A stretch of DNA of 64,000 nt. It comes from Phoebastria nigripes (lineage: Eukaryota; Chordata; Aves; Procellariiformes; Diomedeidae). The notes under the pieces were generated by a model. It was given only the letters and a program-made list of their open reading frames with translations, was not told the origin of the DNA and did not search any database. The DNA is taken from assembly GCA_035582835.1 (NCBI GenBank), contig JAYKAV010002319.1, positions 434,001 to 498,000 of the forward strand, given 5' to 3'. The translations under genes were made by a program, and so were the position numbers. Of the stretch, positions 36,601 to 51,600 are shown piece after piece; the stretch's first letter is position 1; the number at the start of each line of letters is the position of its first letter.

Positions 36601-39600
36601 TTTTCTTTAACAAGCATATGTCTGGTTTATTTGCTCTTTCAGGTACTGTTTGTTTGTTTGTATAACACAGCAGCTTTTCATTTCCTCAAATGTAGCAGGA
36701 TCTTTTGTCTGGAATTTATTTTAATTATCACGGAATTAAATATTTTCTTTCAAACTTATCCTTTAAAACACATTTTTCTATACATTTGAAATGCATTTAC
36801 TATTTCTGTACATTATTTCTGCTTTGCAAGTTCTTCTCCTGTAACCAGTTTGAGTGAATGCTTACTGACTCTAATCTACTGATAAGCTTAGGCAAAAAAA
36901 ACCTCTTCAGGTGATAATCCATCAATCCATACAGTCAGTTATTGACTAACACATGTATGATGTTCAGACCAGGAGATGTATAGTTGCCATTGTGTTTTGA
37001 GTTGGGATCAATGCCCTCATAAAACCGTGTTTCTATCTAAGGAATTAGGATATTTTTCTAGAACCATTTTTAGCATGTGAGGGTGAGCTGTTTCCTTCTT
37101 GCAGCTCAAGGTCTCCAATCACCCCTGGAGAACTAGAAATCGTTCAGAATGCATGAAGGACTTTTTTAAAGGTCGTGTATGACTCTGTTGTTCAGGTTAT
37201 GTCAAGTAGCATAACTGTTTTACATCTGAATGAACAAAATGGAGAAAGGCAGTTAAATTTTTTCAGGAACTGATTTGTCTATGAAACTTTGTAATGAGGC
37301 GTAGTATTACAGTTACAGCAGTTTGCTTCTGGTACAGACAGAGGTTAGTAGTGGACAATTTGGGGTATTTCATGATCAGTTCCATGTGGGTTGTTTTATT
37401 TCATTTTAATTTTTTTTTTTTTTAAGGTAAGATATTCCATTCGTTTTGAAAATGCAAGCTGCTTCTCACAAACGTGAGATTCGTAGACATGAAATGTCAC
37501 TTAGGTTTGAAATACATATGCAAGAAGCATTTTCCTTGCTTTGGATTTGGGGAGCCTTTATGCATTTCCACAAATTTGTCTTTTCTGGAAGGTCCTCCAG
37601 AAAATGAAATGTAACAAAACTCAGTCTATCCTGATAGTGCCATGTTGACTAAACAGCCTCTTGACAAATCATCAGTAATTGTTATTACAGCTTCCAGATT
37701 TGAGTGCTATAAAATATGAAAGCATGAATGTTTCCTCACTGACGTTTGCAAAAAACACTATAAATATCAAGGATCCTTATGAATATTTTTTTCCTCGCTA
37801 CAAAGTTTTTCAAAAGTTTTCTTTTTTAAGAAGACTAGAAATTAATATCCAGACTTTTCATTTTTAATCCGATTGTTGTACTCCTAAATCTTCTGAGAGA
37901 AGATAACATTTGTTACTTCTTAAGAGGTTTATTTTTTCCTTTATGTGAGGAATATATTTGTCTGTCTGTTTGTGTATTTTGGGATGATTTTGCCTCCTAA
38001 TTCATGGGACTACTTTTCTAAACTGAATGCCTCTTGGAACCATTGTCCACAAGGATACTTTTCTCTATTCTGGTTTTGGTTTCTGTTCTTTTAAGCAGAT
38101 TGGCAGTAGGTTTTCAGAGGAGTTTCTTTTAAGTCCCAGTTGTAATTTACTTATCTTTCTGGTATGCAAAATCAAATAAGAGTTAAAAGCTTCATGCACA
38201 AATAAGTGAAAGGGAGTAAGGCTAATAATCGGAGAGATTAACAGGGATGTATTTCTTTTTACAGGGAACATCACAATTTTCTTAAATTGTGTTTGAAGCT
38301 GCTTTCTAATCATCTTGCACTTGCGCTGGCTGGAGGTGTAGCTACTAGCATTCTTGGCCGGCAAGCTGGTCCTCTTCGAAATTTGTTGTTTAGACTGATG
38401 GACTCTTCTGTCCCTGATGAAATTCAGGAAGTAAGTAATGCTTTTTTGTTTACATGTGAAAATTCTACTACTCTCTTTTTCTTTCTTTGACTGTGTAATT
38501 AGAGATTTCTCTGACTTTCTGAACTTGGCAGTTTTACTCATTAAAGTTAAAAAATTTAATCACCATCACTGTTTTATGATCTGAAAAAAGAGGAGAATGT
38601 TTGCACGAGAATGTCAAAAAGCTGCTTTTATTTTGTAACATTTTAATTATTATTGCTTGTAATAATGAGCCTGAAATGTTAATGTTGTGGATTGAGTAAC
38701 TAACTTGGGGATCTTCTCCTAAGATGGCACTCTTACAGGAAATAGTAACTTAGAAAGAATTTTTTATTGTTTTGGCAATATGTTGGTCTCATTTCACTCC
38801 TTCAGTGTACCACATATCTTTGCATCACAGAATAAAAGATTAATGTGCTATTGTGTGATAGAATTCTGATGTTAAATGAAATTAAGTGGATGTTTTGGAT
38901 ATATCATGTGCTTTTTTTTCCCCCTCACTGAAAAAGTATTTTCTGCTACTCTGATTTTAGGTTGTAATTGAGACTCTGTCAGTAGGAGCAACTATGCTAC
39001 TTCCTCCTTTGCGAGAGAGAATGGAATTGCTACATTCTCTTCTACCCCAAGGTCCTGATAGATGGGAAAGCTTATCAAAAGGACAGGTAAGGTCAAGTAA
39101 AAATATGCTGTGCTTTGAAAGCAGTTGTGTGGGTTTTTTGGTTTTTTTGGGGTTTTTTGGTTTGTTTGTTTGTTTGGGGGTTGTTTTTTTTTTTTGCTAG
39201 AACATTTTGAACAGTGAGGTGAGCCTCATTTTCAGAGTGCAAGCACATTATTGGTGAGATGCAGTGCAAAGCCCAACTTAACAAAATCTGTAGCCTGGCT
39301 AAATCAGAATCTAGTGAGGTAAGGAGCACTACTTGTTTTCTCAAGTGAAGCTTGACTACAGAAAGGTTAGGAATTGCTGTGTTAAGAGTATATAGACAAG
39401 TTTAAAGGTTAGATATTTTTGAATACTAGCCTGACTTAATAAGTCTTGGTAACAGAAAATTAACTGTTTTCTGGGAAGAATACTTGTATAATGCTTTCTC
39501 TACATGGATTTCACCTACTTTGCAAAGATGACTGGGATGTTCCTTTTTTTCTTTTTCTTTCTTGAATGTAAAGAACAGGAATTAATGCAGGTTAGGAGAC

Positions 39601-42600
39601 TTGCCCAGTATCCTACAAACGGAAGGAAAGAAATTCAAGGAACATCTGTTCCTGTCCTTGAGGGCGGTAAGAACTGAAGCTTCAGCAGTAGTGTCAGGTT
39701 AAAAAATGAGAGAAACTATTATTCAGTTCTGTACCCATAGGATCCTGGTCAAATCCTTTATTTTATAAACTATGGAATAGACTGGTTTACACTGATACTG
39801 AAACTATGAAGAAGAATCCTCTGATTCTAATTTTCTAAAGATTTCTGAAGATTAGTTCCGGTACAAACTAAAACGCCTGACAATTACTAGGGTAGAGCAA
39901 GTTTAGGTTTTTCGGGAATGATAACCAGCAACAGTGAGGAACAATACTGAAATTGAAGGTCATTACTCTGCATCTGCCACCTCCCTTGGTCTAATGTATG
40001 CTTGCTCTGCTTTTTACCCTTTCCCTTTTTCCTATGTATAGATTAGAATAATTGCCCCCCCCCATCAGATAACTAGAATAAACTGGAGAAAGCATTTGGT
40101 CCAATGTCTAATCTCACTCTCTTAATCTCAGATTTTTACTAGGTATGGTCATATAATTCAGTATATTTATCTGTTCTCTAATACTACAAATCTGCAGAAA
40201 AAACTGTTTGGATTTTTTTGGTAAAGTCCTCCAGCTTATTTTCATGTCTCATTAGAATATTTTTATTGCGTAACTATGCCTGATGCTTTTTTCTTCTTAG
40301 CTCATTATTTTATCTTCATTAACAAAGAGTGTTTCTTGTGTCTAAACATTCTTCTTTAGAGAATGCAATTGGATATTATTCTGACAAGCTTGCAGGATCA
40401 CACCCATGTAGCTTCCCTGCTTGGCTATAGCTCACCATCTGATGCCACAGAAACTTCCTCATTATGTATCAGCTATGGAAATCTCTCTGATCAAACGTAT
40501 GCTGTGCAGAGCAGTCATCCAGATACTCATCTAGCTGAAATCTTAATGAAGACTCTTCTAAGAAATTTGGGATTTTATACAGTATGTATAGGCCTTGTAT
40601 TTATTTTTAAATGGTAATGAATTTTGAATACTTAGAAGGGTTAAAAGTTTTTCCCCACTTTCAGAAAATGGTGCTCTTTTTGTTTATCTAAAGTAGCATT
40701 GCCATATGTATTTGTCCTGAAGTGGACTAAAATCAGTTAAATCATCTCTAACATTATGGTTCTAATGTTACTTATAGTGGTATTTGTTGTTTAACTTGGC
40801 TTATGTAAATGTAGATGGTTTCATATCAGACTAAAGTATTTTATTGCTCGCTCTTTGGCTTCAAAATTTCTTGGGAGATAGAATGTAACACATCAAGTAA
40901 GTAGATTGTACAGAGCCCTTTTTGTCAGTATAATCTCAGCCACCAGAGAAAGATAGGCAGACAGTAGGAATGTGAATCTGTTTAATTAACTTCACTAGAG
41001 TAACTACCTTATAATAGTTCAGCAGGTACAGGTCAGCCATATTATCATACATAGTGTGTCAAACAGATTGTTGTTAGCTGTGTAACAGTAGGGCTGATGA
41101 AAAGTTTAGGGGAGCGTAAAAGCAAGTAACTGTCTCTCACCTTTTTATTCAACTAGCCGGTTAAACATAACAGCGAAAAGAAATCAGAGGTTTTTACTTC
41201 TCTGGCATGGTATCCCTATCTCCTGAGGGTGAGGGTTGGTAGTTTTTTGTTCTTTTCTCTAGACCTCCACGAGTCATCTAGATTGAGCTATCTACTTTGA
41301 ATTTTCTGCTTGAAACTAACTCAGGTTTTTCAGTAGAATTCAGAATGAAGTCAAGCAGCCATCTACCTTCTGCTCCTTTTATTGCCATCCTAGATAATGC
41401 AAGGAAGGATTCTAATCTGAAACATTTTATGTATCAGCCCGCAATAAATTCGAAAGGGTTATTACTTATTTCAACATACTGTGATTTGGGGGTCAGGGTG
41501 TGGAGTGAGTTCTTTCATCCAGTTATCCTTGGTGAGTTGAACGAAAAATATTTCTGCATCTGAAAATACCCTTTTTAGAATAGAAATGTTCGCTTGACAG
41601 CTATCACAATCACTACTGTGACATTCTAAACGACTGTCGTTTCAAGTTTGCTTATCCCATGATCCACTTGACATTATCTGATTTCTTTGATAATCACAGG
41701 TGCACATGGTAAAGGTAAAAAAGCTTATTTTTAAAGTGATATTAAAGTATTATAGCATTTGAAGACAGAGTTAATTGTTCTTTTTTTCCCACTTTTTGTC
41801 TTAATAGGACCAAGCCTTTGGAGAACTGGAAAAAAACAGTGATAAATTTTTACTGGGTACATCATCATCAGAAAACAGCCAACCTGCTCATCTTCATGAG
41901 CTTTTATGTTCACTGCAGAAACAGTTGCTGGCTTATTGCCACATCAACAGTGTTAGTGAGGTGTGTGTCCTTATTTTTATCATTTAGGGGGGAGGAAATT
42001 AATTCAATATGCATAAGCAGCAGAATGTTGTAAGATTCCTGTTGAAAAATCTTCTGAGTAGGTGAAAGCTAAACTGATTTAAATAATGAACCCCTTAAAT
42101 ACATTTACAGAATTATTCTTACGTTTGGTTGGTTGTTTCCTTCTAGAATTCCAGCAGTGTGGCACTGCTTCACAAGCACCTTCAGCTTTTATTGCCTCAT
42201 GCTACAGATATCTATTCCCGTTCTGCAACACTGCTTAAGGAAAGCTCTTGGAATGGTAGTGTTGGGGAAAAACTGAGAGGTAAACGTTCATGGAAGAATC
42301 AGTAATGGTGGCACCGTAAGCCTAGGGCAGTTCTTGTTTGTTTAGATTTGAATAATAAAATACCTTATTTTCCCTATATCTGCATACAGTAGACATCCCA
42401 AGCCTCCCCCAAAGGAGGAGATTAAGTGTCTACCCAAGGATAGCATCTGGTTCGTGTTTTTGATATAACATTTTGCATACAGGAAAAATACAGAATAGAG
42501 AGGATATTGTCTCTGTGCATTATTATTTCAGTTTCGTTAGTTCTAGATTTCTCTTTTAAAAAGTACTTTTTTCCTTTTTTTGAGAGTACTGAAAAGCACG

Positions 42601-45600
42601 GAAGTAAAATATGGAATGGATTAATAATTATTAAACAAACTCCCCAATTCAACATGTACAGTTGAGACACTTTGAGACAGCTGAGATATTTTTATGCAAT
42701 TCTTTCTGGCTTCTTAAATTGTGCTTGGAATATAATTATATTCTGAATTATAATTATAGGTTGTTTTTTCTTTTCTCTGTAGATGTAATTTATGTATCAG
42801 CTGCTGGTAGTATGCTCTCTCAGATTGTCAACTCATTGTTGTTACTGCCAGTATCAGTAGCTCGGCCTTTGTTGAGTTACCTGCTAGATCTGTTGCCACC
42901 TTTAGATCGTCTTAATAGACTGTTACCTGCTGCAGCCCTTTTAGAAGATCAAGAATTACAATGGCCACTTCATGGTAAGTGTAATAGCTAACACACTTCT
43001 AATCTGAATAATAAAGAATGGCATGTCACCTTTTTATAGTGGAAGTTTAACTTTCCCTTTGAAGATGGCTTTTTTTTTTTTAGCTAAGTGTCTTGCTACA
43101 TCTCCTTTTCAAATTCTTAAATGTATTAACATCCCTTGCTGTGAAGTATTTTGAGCTGCAGGCAGACTTCTTTATTCTGTCAACCCAGAATGTATATTGA
43201 CTTGAGTGGGAATCTGAGAGCAATATGGGAAATATTTATTGAACTGAAAATACTAAGTTTGTAATACATGGAAATACCACTCTTTACTTGTGGAAGGAAC
43301 ACTGATTTTAGAATCATAGAATATCTCAAGTTGGAAGGAACCCATAAGGATCATCGAGTCCAACTCCTTGCTCCTCGCAGGGCTGCCTAAAACTAAACCA
43401 TATAACTAAGAGCGTTGTCCAGGTGCTCCTTGAACTCTGACAGGCTTGGTGCTGTGACCACTTTCTGGGGGAGCCTGTTCCAGTGACCGACCACCCTCTA
43501 AGTGAAGAACCTTTTCCTAATGTCCAATCTGAACTTCCCCTGACGGAGCTAGTAGATAATTTTGTCATGATCTGTTTACTTTCATGTCCAAATTTTACTT
43601 TTGCTTTCCATTTTGAGGTGTAATAGAATTTTAACTTAAAATCATTAATTACCTGCTAAATTCCTGAACATGTGCCACCAGATATTTCTGATGCTGATGG
43701 AATAGAAATATGAAAACAGAGGTAAAGCGACCGAAACTTGTGATAGGAGGTGCTATACTTATTTGCCATTCATTGAATTTTTCATTAATATTTTTGGCAA
43801 AGTTTTCTGCTTTTATTAAGTGCTCTTTCCACTTGTATCATTTATCTATGCAAGTTTATCAGAACGCAAAGAAATATGTTTTGGACAAAATAGGTGCTTG
43901 GGCAGAGTTTAAAAGAGCCTTTACTTCATTGAGTATGAACAGTGGTACTGTGAATGATGATGGCCTCTGCTGCTGCTGAAGTTACAGTGTTAAGCGATCT
44001 ATTTGTCCTAACTGCTGTTTCTTCAGTTTACAGTTTGTTGACTGAGGGGCAAAGTTGCTATTAACTGGGAAACATCTACAAGATCTGCCATTAATTTTAC
44101 TAATTTTGGAATTGTTTTTAACATCTGGGCAACAGTGACTAATTTGACAATTGATTGCTAATACTTTTAGGTGGACCTGAATTAATTGATCCTGCTGGAG
44201 TGCCCTTACCACAGCCTGCCCAGTCTTGGGTATGGCTTGTTGATCTAGAGAGGACTGTAGCTTTGCTTATTGGGCGGTGTCTTGGTGGCATGCTTCAAGG
44301 ACATTCAGTGTCCCCCGAGGAACAAGATACAGCCTATTGGTTGAAAACTCCACTTTTCAGTGATGGAGTGGAAATGGATATTCCTCATTTAGGTAAGCTG
44401 TTAAACGCAAGTGTCTAATTGTCATTGTAAATATTTGTGTTCAGTTTTGAAATTTCTGATGATGTTTGAATAAGTCTGTGTACTTAGGGTTTATCTTTCA
44501 GCATTCTTGTCTATTTACATAAAAAAGTTGGAAAATGGATATTTAATTATATGCTGTAGTTTACAAAGGGTCTTGTAAATGCATACAGAAGAAAAAAACC
44601 CTGCAATTTCTCAGTGAAAGAAGTAACATAGACTTCACTGAGTTAATTTTAAATGTTTTACTCTTAGATGCTCAGCATTTAACAGACACACCAGGGGCTC
44701 CATTGTTCATATTTATTATTGAAAAAGATGATCTTAAATTGTATTCTACTTACAAAGTGGAATTTTTATTAATTAGAAATAATACTATTAACAACAAACT
44801 TCAATCCTTCTGCTCTACCAGAAACGTTAACAGGACTCAGCATTAGTATTTGTAGTCATCCCTTCCTATCTGAATAATGCACTTGCTTCTACTTCTCTGT
44901 GGCCTGTTCCTCTTAGTTCACATCTCCTTCTTCCTCTGATTCTAAGATACTTCAAGACTTATTTACAAGACATAGTATTTTGAAATGGGTCCATGTCTGA
45001 AGATACAATAACTGCAAGCCTATGGCTATATAGTTCAGGTAGAATTAATGATACAGAATTATGCTATTGAAGCAGAGTTGGATAATGCTTCTAAATCTTC
45101 ATACGTTTTACATAAATTGTAAGTCTAAGTCACTTTATCCTTATCTAACGTGAGTTTGTAGTCGGACAATGAGATGTCTTGATTTTTTTTTTAAAATGGA
45201 GAGTGAAAGCTGTTTTATATGCTTTTAGATAGATGCATGTAATCCTCAAAATTTGCAGAGTTTAACTTCTTAAGTATTTCCCTTCTGTTAGACAAATGCA
45301 TGAGCTCCTTATTAGAAGTGGCCCTGTCTGGAAATGAGGAACAGAAGCCATTTGATTATAAGCTGAGACCTGAGATTTCTGTCTATGTTGATTTGGCCTT
45401 GGGTTGTACAAAAGAGCCAGCAAGGAGCCTCTGGATCAGTATGCAAGACTATGCTGTTAGTAAAGGTAAGATGTTGCAAGTGTGTGTGTGTGTGTGTTAA
45501 AAGTGTATTGCATGCTTCAACTACATGCCTAGCAGAATTCGATATTTTCTTTGGCAACGACTTTTAATTCTGCGACATGATAAACTTAATTTATTGTCAT

Positions 45601-48600
45601 GTTCCATGATCTGTCTTTTGCTTTTTCTGTTACTTATTTTTGACATTGATTCCAGTGTTTGGCAAACATGTAGTTCAATGTTCTTTTTCCTTCCAAACTG
45701 GAAAAAAGAGACTCTTGTTTGCTTACTCAGTTGTTGGTGTTTCTGTTTTCCTAGTAGAGGAGGGTGAAACTTGGAATTAAAAAGAAAAATTGATGGGGAG
45801 GAGATGGGGGAAGGCAAAGTAACTTGCAAAATGTGTTAGGAATGGAACGAAGGGGTAAGTCATCTTTTGTTTTTCCAGTCTCTGAGAGGCTGGCCTTACA
45901 GTATTAATGGTTCTTCATGCTTATTGCCTAAAATCTGAGTTCCTGCTCAAGCTTCCCGGGTTTCCTTTTAATGAGACCCACTACGCATTGTGGTTGTACT
46001 GTAACTCTCTACTGGATCCAGAGATAATTTTCTGTAGCTCTGGCCAAGCTAGGCCAGATCAAGAAGACAGAAAATGGTATTGTGTTCCTGTTGAGAGCAG
46101 CACAGAGAATTCTGTTGCAGAATTCCACAGAAGTAGGAATTCCAGTAAAAAATGGTGGTTGTCTGTTTGCAAAATCCGAGATGAATAGGCTAATATGTAT
46201 TATTTTGGTTACGGAATTGGGTGTTTTAGAAGTTGATGTGGTTCTGCTCTGTTCACAACGCAAGCTGACTGAAAGTTATATGGTGACAGTTAGCATAGCA
46301 TCAAATGCAAAGTAATGGAATTTGCTGGGGAGCAGGTATGTTAGACTTAAACTTTATGTGGCCAGGTAAGTTTCTGTGATTTCTACAGCAGTTTGCAAGA
46401 ATACATAGATAATATTTAATTTAAAAAAAATGTTATGAAGATATTTGTAACGAAGTGGGACAGTAATATTTTTTTTCCTCATTAAAAATTATGGTGCCTT
46501 GTGGAGGTTTGCTTGGCAGCTCGGTTATTTCATAGTAGAACAATATTATTTTTGTAATGGTTCTTCTTAAAGTGGGGAAAAATTATTTTGAAATGAAAAA
46601 ATCAGTTTCTGAAAATGCTGGATGAACCTTAGTTTTGAGACCTGAAAATGTCTCTTGTTAATATTAGCAGCGAAGCTTGTGTTAATAGTTGGCTTTCCTA
46701 CTGGAGATAAGGCTTTTTCATCATAAGTGAGTCTGCAAAATAATTCTTGAATGTGGTTTCAACCACGTGTAAAAGAGCAGAAAGTCTCAAATATGGTGTG
46801 TTTCTAAACAAGTCCCATGTAAATCAGCGGCTCGGTAAAGAGAAGAGCTTCCAGTTCAATATCCTTGCTTGAAAGAGAGGTTGCACTCTAAGTTCAGCTC
46901 TTCGAGTCTCTGGTGGCAGTTTGTGTGCACACCCTTGGCTGACTGTTAGACTTAAGTACCTTGAGCAGACCAAAACACGTTTGTCTGAAGCAGTGTATTT
47001 ATGAGTTATTGATACTAAACTTATTTCTTAAGCATTAAAACTGCTTCTAAATTGAAAGATTTAAATGGGTGAAGATTTTTACTGATGTCATTGAAAATAT
47101 ATTTGTTTGTTGGAAACGGTAGCCAGTTTTGATCATTCCTTTCTATTTTCAGATTGGGATACTGCAACTTTAAGTAACGAATCACTCCTAGATACTGTGT
47201 CCAGATTTGTTCTTGCAGCTCTTCTGAAACATACAAGTTTACTTAGTCAAGCTTGTGGTGAGAGCAGGCAAGTAACTTAAAGCTGCTTTTAAAAGTTCAA
47301 CTTCAATTTTTAAAAGAAAGTTTGTATGATTTTTTCCGTTTTGGGTCTCTTTTTTGTAGGTACCAGCCTGGCAAAGCATTGGCAGAAGTATACCGTTGTG
47401 TATATAAAGTTCGGAGTCGCTTGCTTGCCTGCAAGAACATGGAACTTATTCAGACTAGATCATCCTCAAGAGACAGATGGGTAAGACTGTAAATCTCTTT
47501 TCAGTTCTTCAGGCTTTACTGTGTATTAAGAAAATATTACATAATGTTAGTTTCATATATGTTGCTGATATTTTTGTTCTACCTTGCTGAAAAACTTTCA
47601 GGAGTTTTCAAATGAAAATGGGCAATGTATAATTAGGAGTCCATTAATCTGTAGTACATGTGGTATTAAATCAATTGAAGCAAATGCTTGATTGACAATA
47701 TTTGACTCAAGCACAGCCTGAAACCTAGTTTTACCTGTAAACATAGCACTGGTATGCTGTACCATAGAAGCCTACAACTTAGACGTAGGTTGCTTAGCTG
47801 TGTTGACCAGGCCACAGCTTAGTCTGGCTGCCATTCCTGAACCCAACTGAGTTATCTGGGCCTCTGATCTCTGTACCTCTCTGTACCTCTCTCTTCCCCT
47901 TCCCTGCCTTACTCACCCCTTTTTCCTTCCTCCCTGGCCAGATTCTCTTCTTAGGACTAACATTACTTTGAGGCTACTTGTCCTTGTCAGCCCTACATGA
48001 ATGTTAGACATGATAGGACTGGGCCTGAAACTAGCGTGATGGCAACTTGTGAATCATTTTATTAAGCCAGGTCAGAATTGATGATGGAAGTATTCATTGA
48101 ATTACTCAAAGTTGGGGACTGTTAGGCATTACAAGGTAGTCCTTAAAGTTGGATTAGGGTTTCTCTGATAGGATTTTTAATCACTGTTTACAATCTACAA
48201 GTGGGATATTTTTAATCAAGGAAATTCTCATGTGACATTAGGATTATGAGGCTTTTTAGCTACATTGTAAAGTACTAGTGATGCTTTTTAAAATCGTGTA
48301 GGTCTGTTTCCTCCTTTTAATTAATATTAAGGGATACGTGTCTTTGCCCCTTCCTTTCTCTAACATAGCTGCAAGAGATTCAGCACTTCTGAAAGCATTA
48401 GGTCTAGCGTGTGTACACAGGACAGTATGCATACGTTAAGTTTGTGGTGGTTCTCTGGCTCACCAGGCATACACAGGGTGGTCATTTTCTAAACACATAA
48501 TCAATCTGTTGCTTCATGTTCGTGTTATAGCTGTTGTGTATGCTCACAGTCAGGTACTGTGTGCGGTGTGTGTGCAATAACTTCCATTACTCCCAGAAAT

Positions 48601-51600
48601 CCTCAAGCTTATTGTGCAGATGCAGTACAGCACATCTAAATATATGCAGTAGATTTGTTGCTTCATGGAGATCTCAGATTTAATACTATTGGGGAAAAAA
48701 TAGCTGGTTTGCATTTGCATAGATTCCACAGGCTTAATGATAGAATGACGAGAGCAAATAAGAGGCGCCAGAAAAATGGTGACCATGATCTGCTGCTACC
48801 AAGACCTTCTGTATTTTCGGGAAGGAAAAATGCCAGGAGAGGGCAGATGAATTATGCTGGTGGGATGTGTATGTCCCAAGATTTGTAGGATTAATTACCT
48901 TCTAAAGTATTCTAAAACCTCTAATGTAACTGTATGTTTTATATTTAAAGCTTTGCCTTCTTCAGATTGTCTAAAGCTGTTTCCTGCATTGGAAAATAGT
49001 CTATTAGGTAGTAAGTATTTTGCTGGTCAGCACTTATATCCTCAAATTGAAGGAAAGCATCAACCCAAATATATCTACTCAATCAAAAAGATTTTTTAAA
49101 TTCAAGTTCTAAGACTATTACTCTTCTTGTGCACCTCATACACTAATCTTTGATCTTAGGGTGTGCATCTGTTTAATTTCATTAAAATAAAATGGAAGAA
49201 AAGAACTGCAAATTCAGGACTGGTAAGAATAAAAATGGGAACATATTGGGTATCACTTTAAGTAACAAAATCTTCTCCATCGAAGTAAGTTTTGTCATAT
49301 TCATGTCCTTTTTAAAGGGAGAAAATTTTATGAGACAACAGCATGTGGTTGCTAAAGGCTTTGATGCTGAAGTGTCAAAGTTTGACAATAGAGTCTAAGT
49401 AAGCATTGCAAGGAGACATTTTTCTGCAAATTATCTGAGTAACAGTTATAAAAGGAAAATTAAATTTTCCGACTTATGTATTTAAAGCCTTGAAGTAAAC
49501 AGCTGTTGTTTATTGTTTTGTGTTTATTTCACACAATATCAAAAGTGTCTTTTTGATAGGGAAAAAACTTATTAAATACCTATGTCCTTTTATGTTCATC
49601 TTTCATTTTGGTGAGAATTAATTTCACTGTGTGTATATATGTATTTTTTTTTTTTAATCAAGATGTTAGATAACCAAGAATCCGCTGATGTTGATACTCA
49701 AGAACATTCTTTTACTCGTACAATTGATGAAGAAGCGGAAATGGAGGAGCAGGCAGAACGCGACAGAGAAGAAGGACACCCGGAACAAGAAGATGAAGAG
49801 GAGGAAAGAGAACATGAAGTTATGACAGCTGGTAGTAAGTACTAGTTATGTGTGTCAATAATGTAATGCTGCTTTGGAAGGACAATACATTTTTCTCTCC
49901 GAGGTAAAATGGAGAAACTATTTAAAAGATTATGAAAGATTTGTCTGCATAAACATTGTGAGAAGTTTATTTTTATAAAACGGTGTAGTGCTTTTATTGT
50001 GTCAGAAAAGTCTTTTGATACAAGGGAATCAAGTGGGCTGCCTTTATGGGCAATTCTCAGGGCATCTGACATATACCAACACTTCTTATATGCACTGTCT
50101 AGAAGACTAATGGGTTTCGTATTGTTTTCTCTAAACTTCAATTCAATAGATCTGAGTTTTCATCAGTATTTATATATAGACTTTTTGCTGTGTTTGCATG
50201 TGTTATTCTTGTATGTAATAAGCTTTGAAGGGTAATGTTATTTTGAAGTTTGGAAACAAAACTGCTGTTGATAACAGTGGGCTGACTGAGTTGGAATTCA
50301 CTTGTACCTTTGAATATCTCTTCTTGAATCTATTAAAAACGTGGAGGTTTTAGTCAAAGTCTGGTATTTCTACCGCTATTTGCAATACTTTCTCATGGGT
50401 TTTCTAAAAAACGTGTTTAATTCTTCAGAAGATAGCTTGAAAAATGTGAACTTTGCAGACTGTTGTTCTACTGACTTGAGCTTGTAATCAGGCTCAATGG
50501 GATAGTTAATCCTTAATTTTTCCAGTTTTAGTGAAGCAACATACAGTCACACTCAGTTGATTTTTCTGTTGTTACCCTAGTGTTCTCAAAGACAGAAATC
50601 ATGTTAGCCTTTGAAAATTACTGTGGAATGTATGTAGCTTAAAAAATAAAATTGGCTGACTTGAAATATTTTCCATAGATACATAATTTTCTTTTCTTTT
50701 CCAAATATTGTTCCTCCGGATACTGTTAGAATGTTTATCTTTTTCCAGTCTCTGCTGTCATCACCTATTTTGCTGACGGTGTTTGTATTTCCCATTAGGA
50801 CTCCCATATTCCTGTTTGGGATCTTATAGACCAAAATGTATGTTACACCTTTAGTTTCTATATGATGTGTCATTACATCCACAATGCAGTAGGCTTTCCT
50901 GAAAGTGTACTATGGAGTTGAAGTGCACATTCATGAGATGATTTATGGTTCTAGAAGGCGTACACGTGTTACTTGTTCAGGAGATGCAATATGCTTTTGC
51001 TGCTTGATATGCAGTTATCCTGGGCAAATGCTTAGTGTTCTCAAATTCTACCTGGACAGGGTTTCTGGGTACAATAAAGGAAATGTATCCAGAAATGTCC
51101 AGACAGACAGTAGTGTTACGTGCACAAATAAGTAGGAAGATGATGACTCTTTTACTGGAGATCCTAAGGGAAGCTGATCCTGACATGCAGAGTTCAGTTT
51201 GTGTCCTTGATGCCTTGCTGCTTCTAACTATTAATATCAATGAAGGAAGTGTTTGGGTTTACCTTTGCCTTTCCAAGGGGGAACTGAATCTTTAAAATTA
51301 AAATGATTAAGTCAAGAGAGCTTTAGGTCTTCGGACAGAGATGATGTGGTCTCTCACACAGCTTCTTTAGAAGAATATGGCACCTAAGACAACAGCAGAA
51401 TTAAGCAAAGTGAAGGCTAAGAATTTTTATAGGATCTTCATTGTACTGACCAAAGCTAATAAAAGCCTGAAACTGTTTCAGTATTGAATTACAGATATGG
51501 TGGTGTCTGGAATACAGATTTACAGAAGCATTACTTTATATACGTCTGCTAAAAGGCAAACATGAAATATCTCTTTCTCTTTGATGTTATCCAAACAGGA

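Larger units (their letters stand above)
32326..43308 (+). other. HERC1: HERC1 introns 7-17 (left part), no further features
   Basis: Intron sizes are 1453, 884, 94, 1159, 1769, 530, 1273, 1226, 186 and 503 bases for introns 7 to 16, then the start of intron 17. All use GT-AG. Low-complexity tracts are listed separately. Otherwise I see only AT-rich sequence without supported exons, RNA genes or repeat families. Exons 8 to 17 interrupt the span. Confidence 0.65.

Noticed and set aside
45907..46188. A 93-codon open frame in intron 19 as an extra HERC1 exon
   Set aside because: Exons 19 and 20 already join in phase with the family sequence, and nothing in HERC1 matches this frame.
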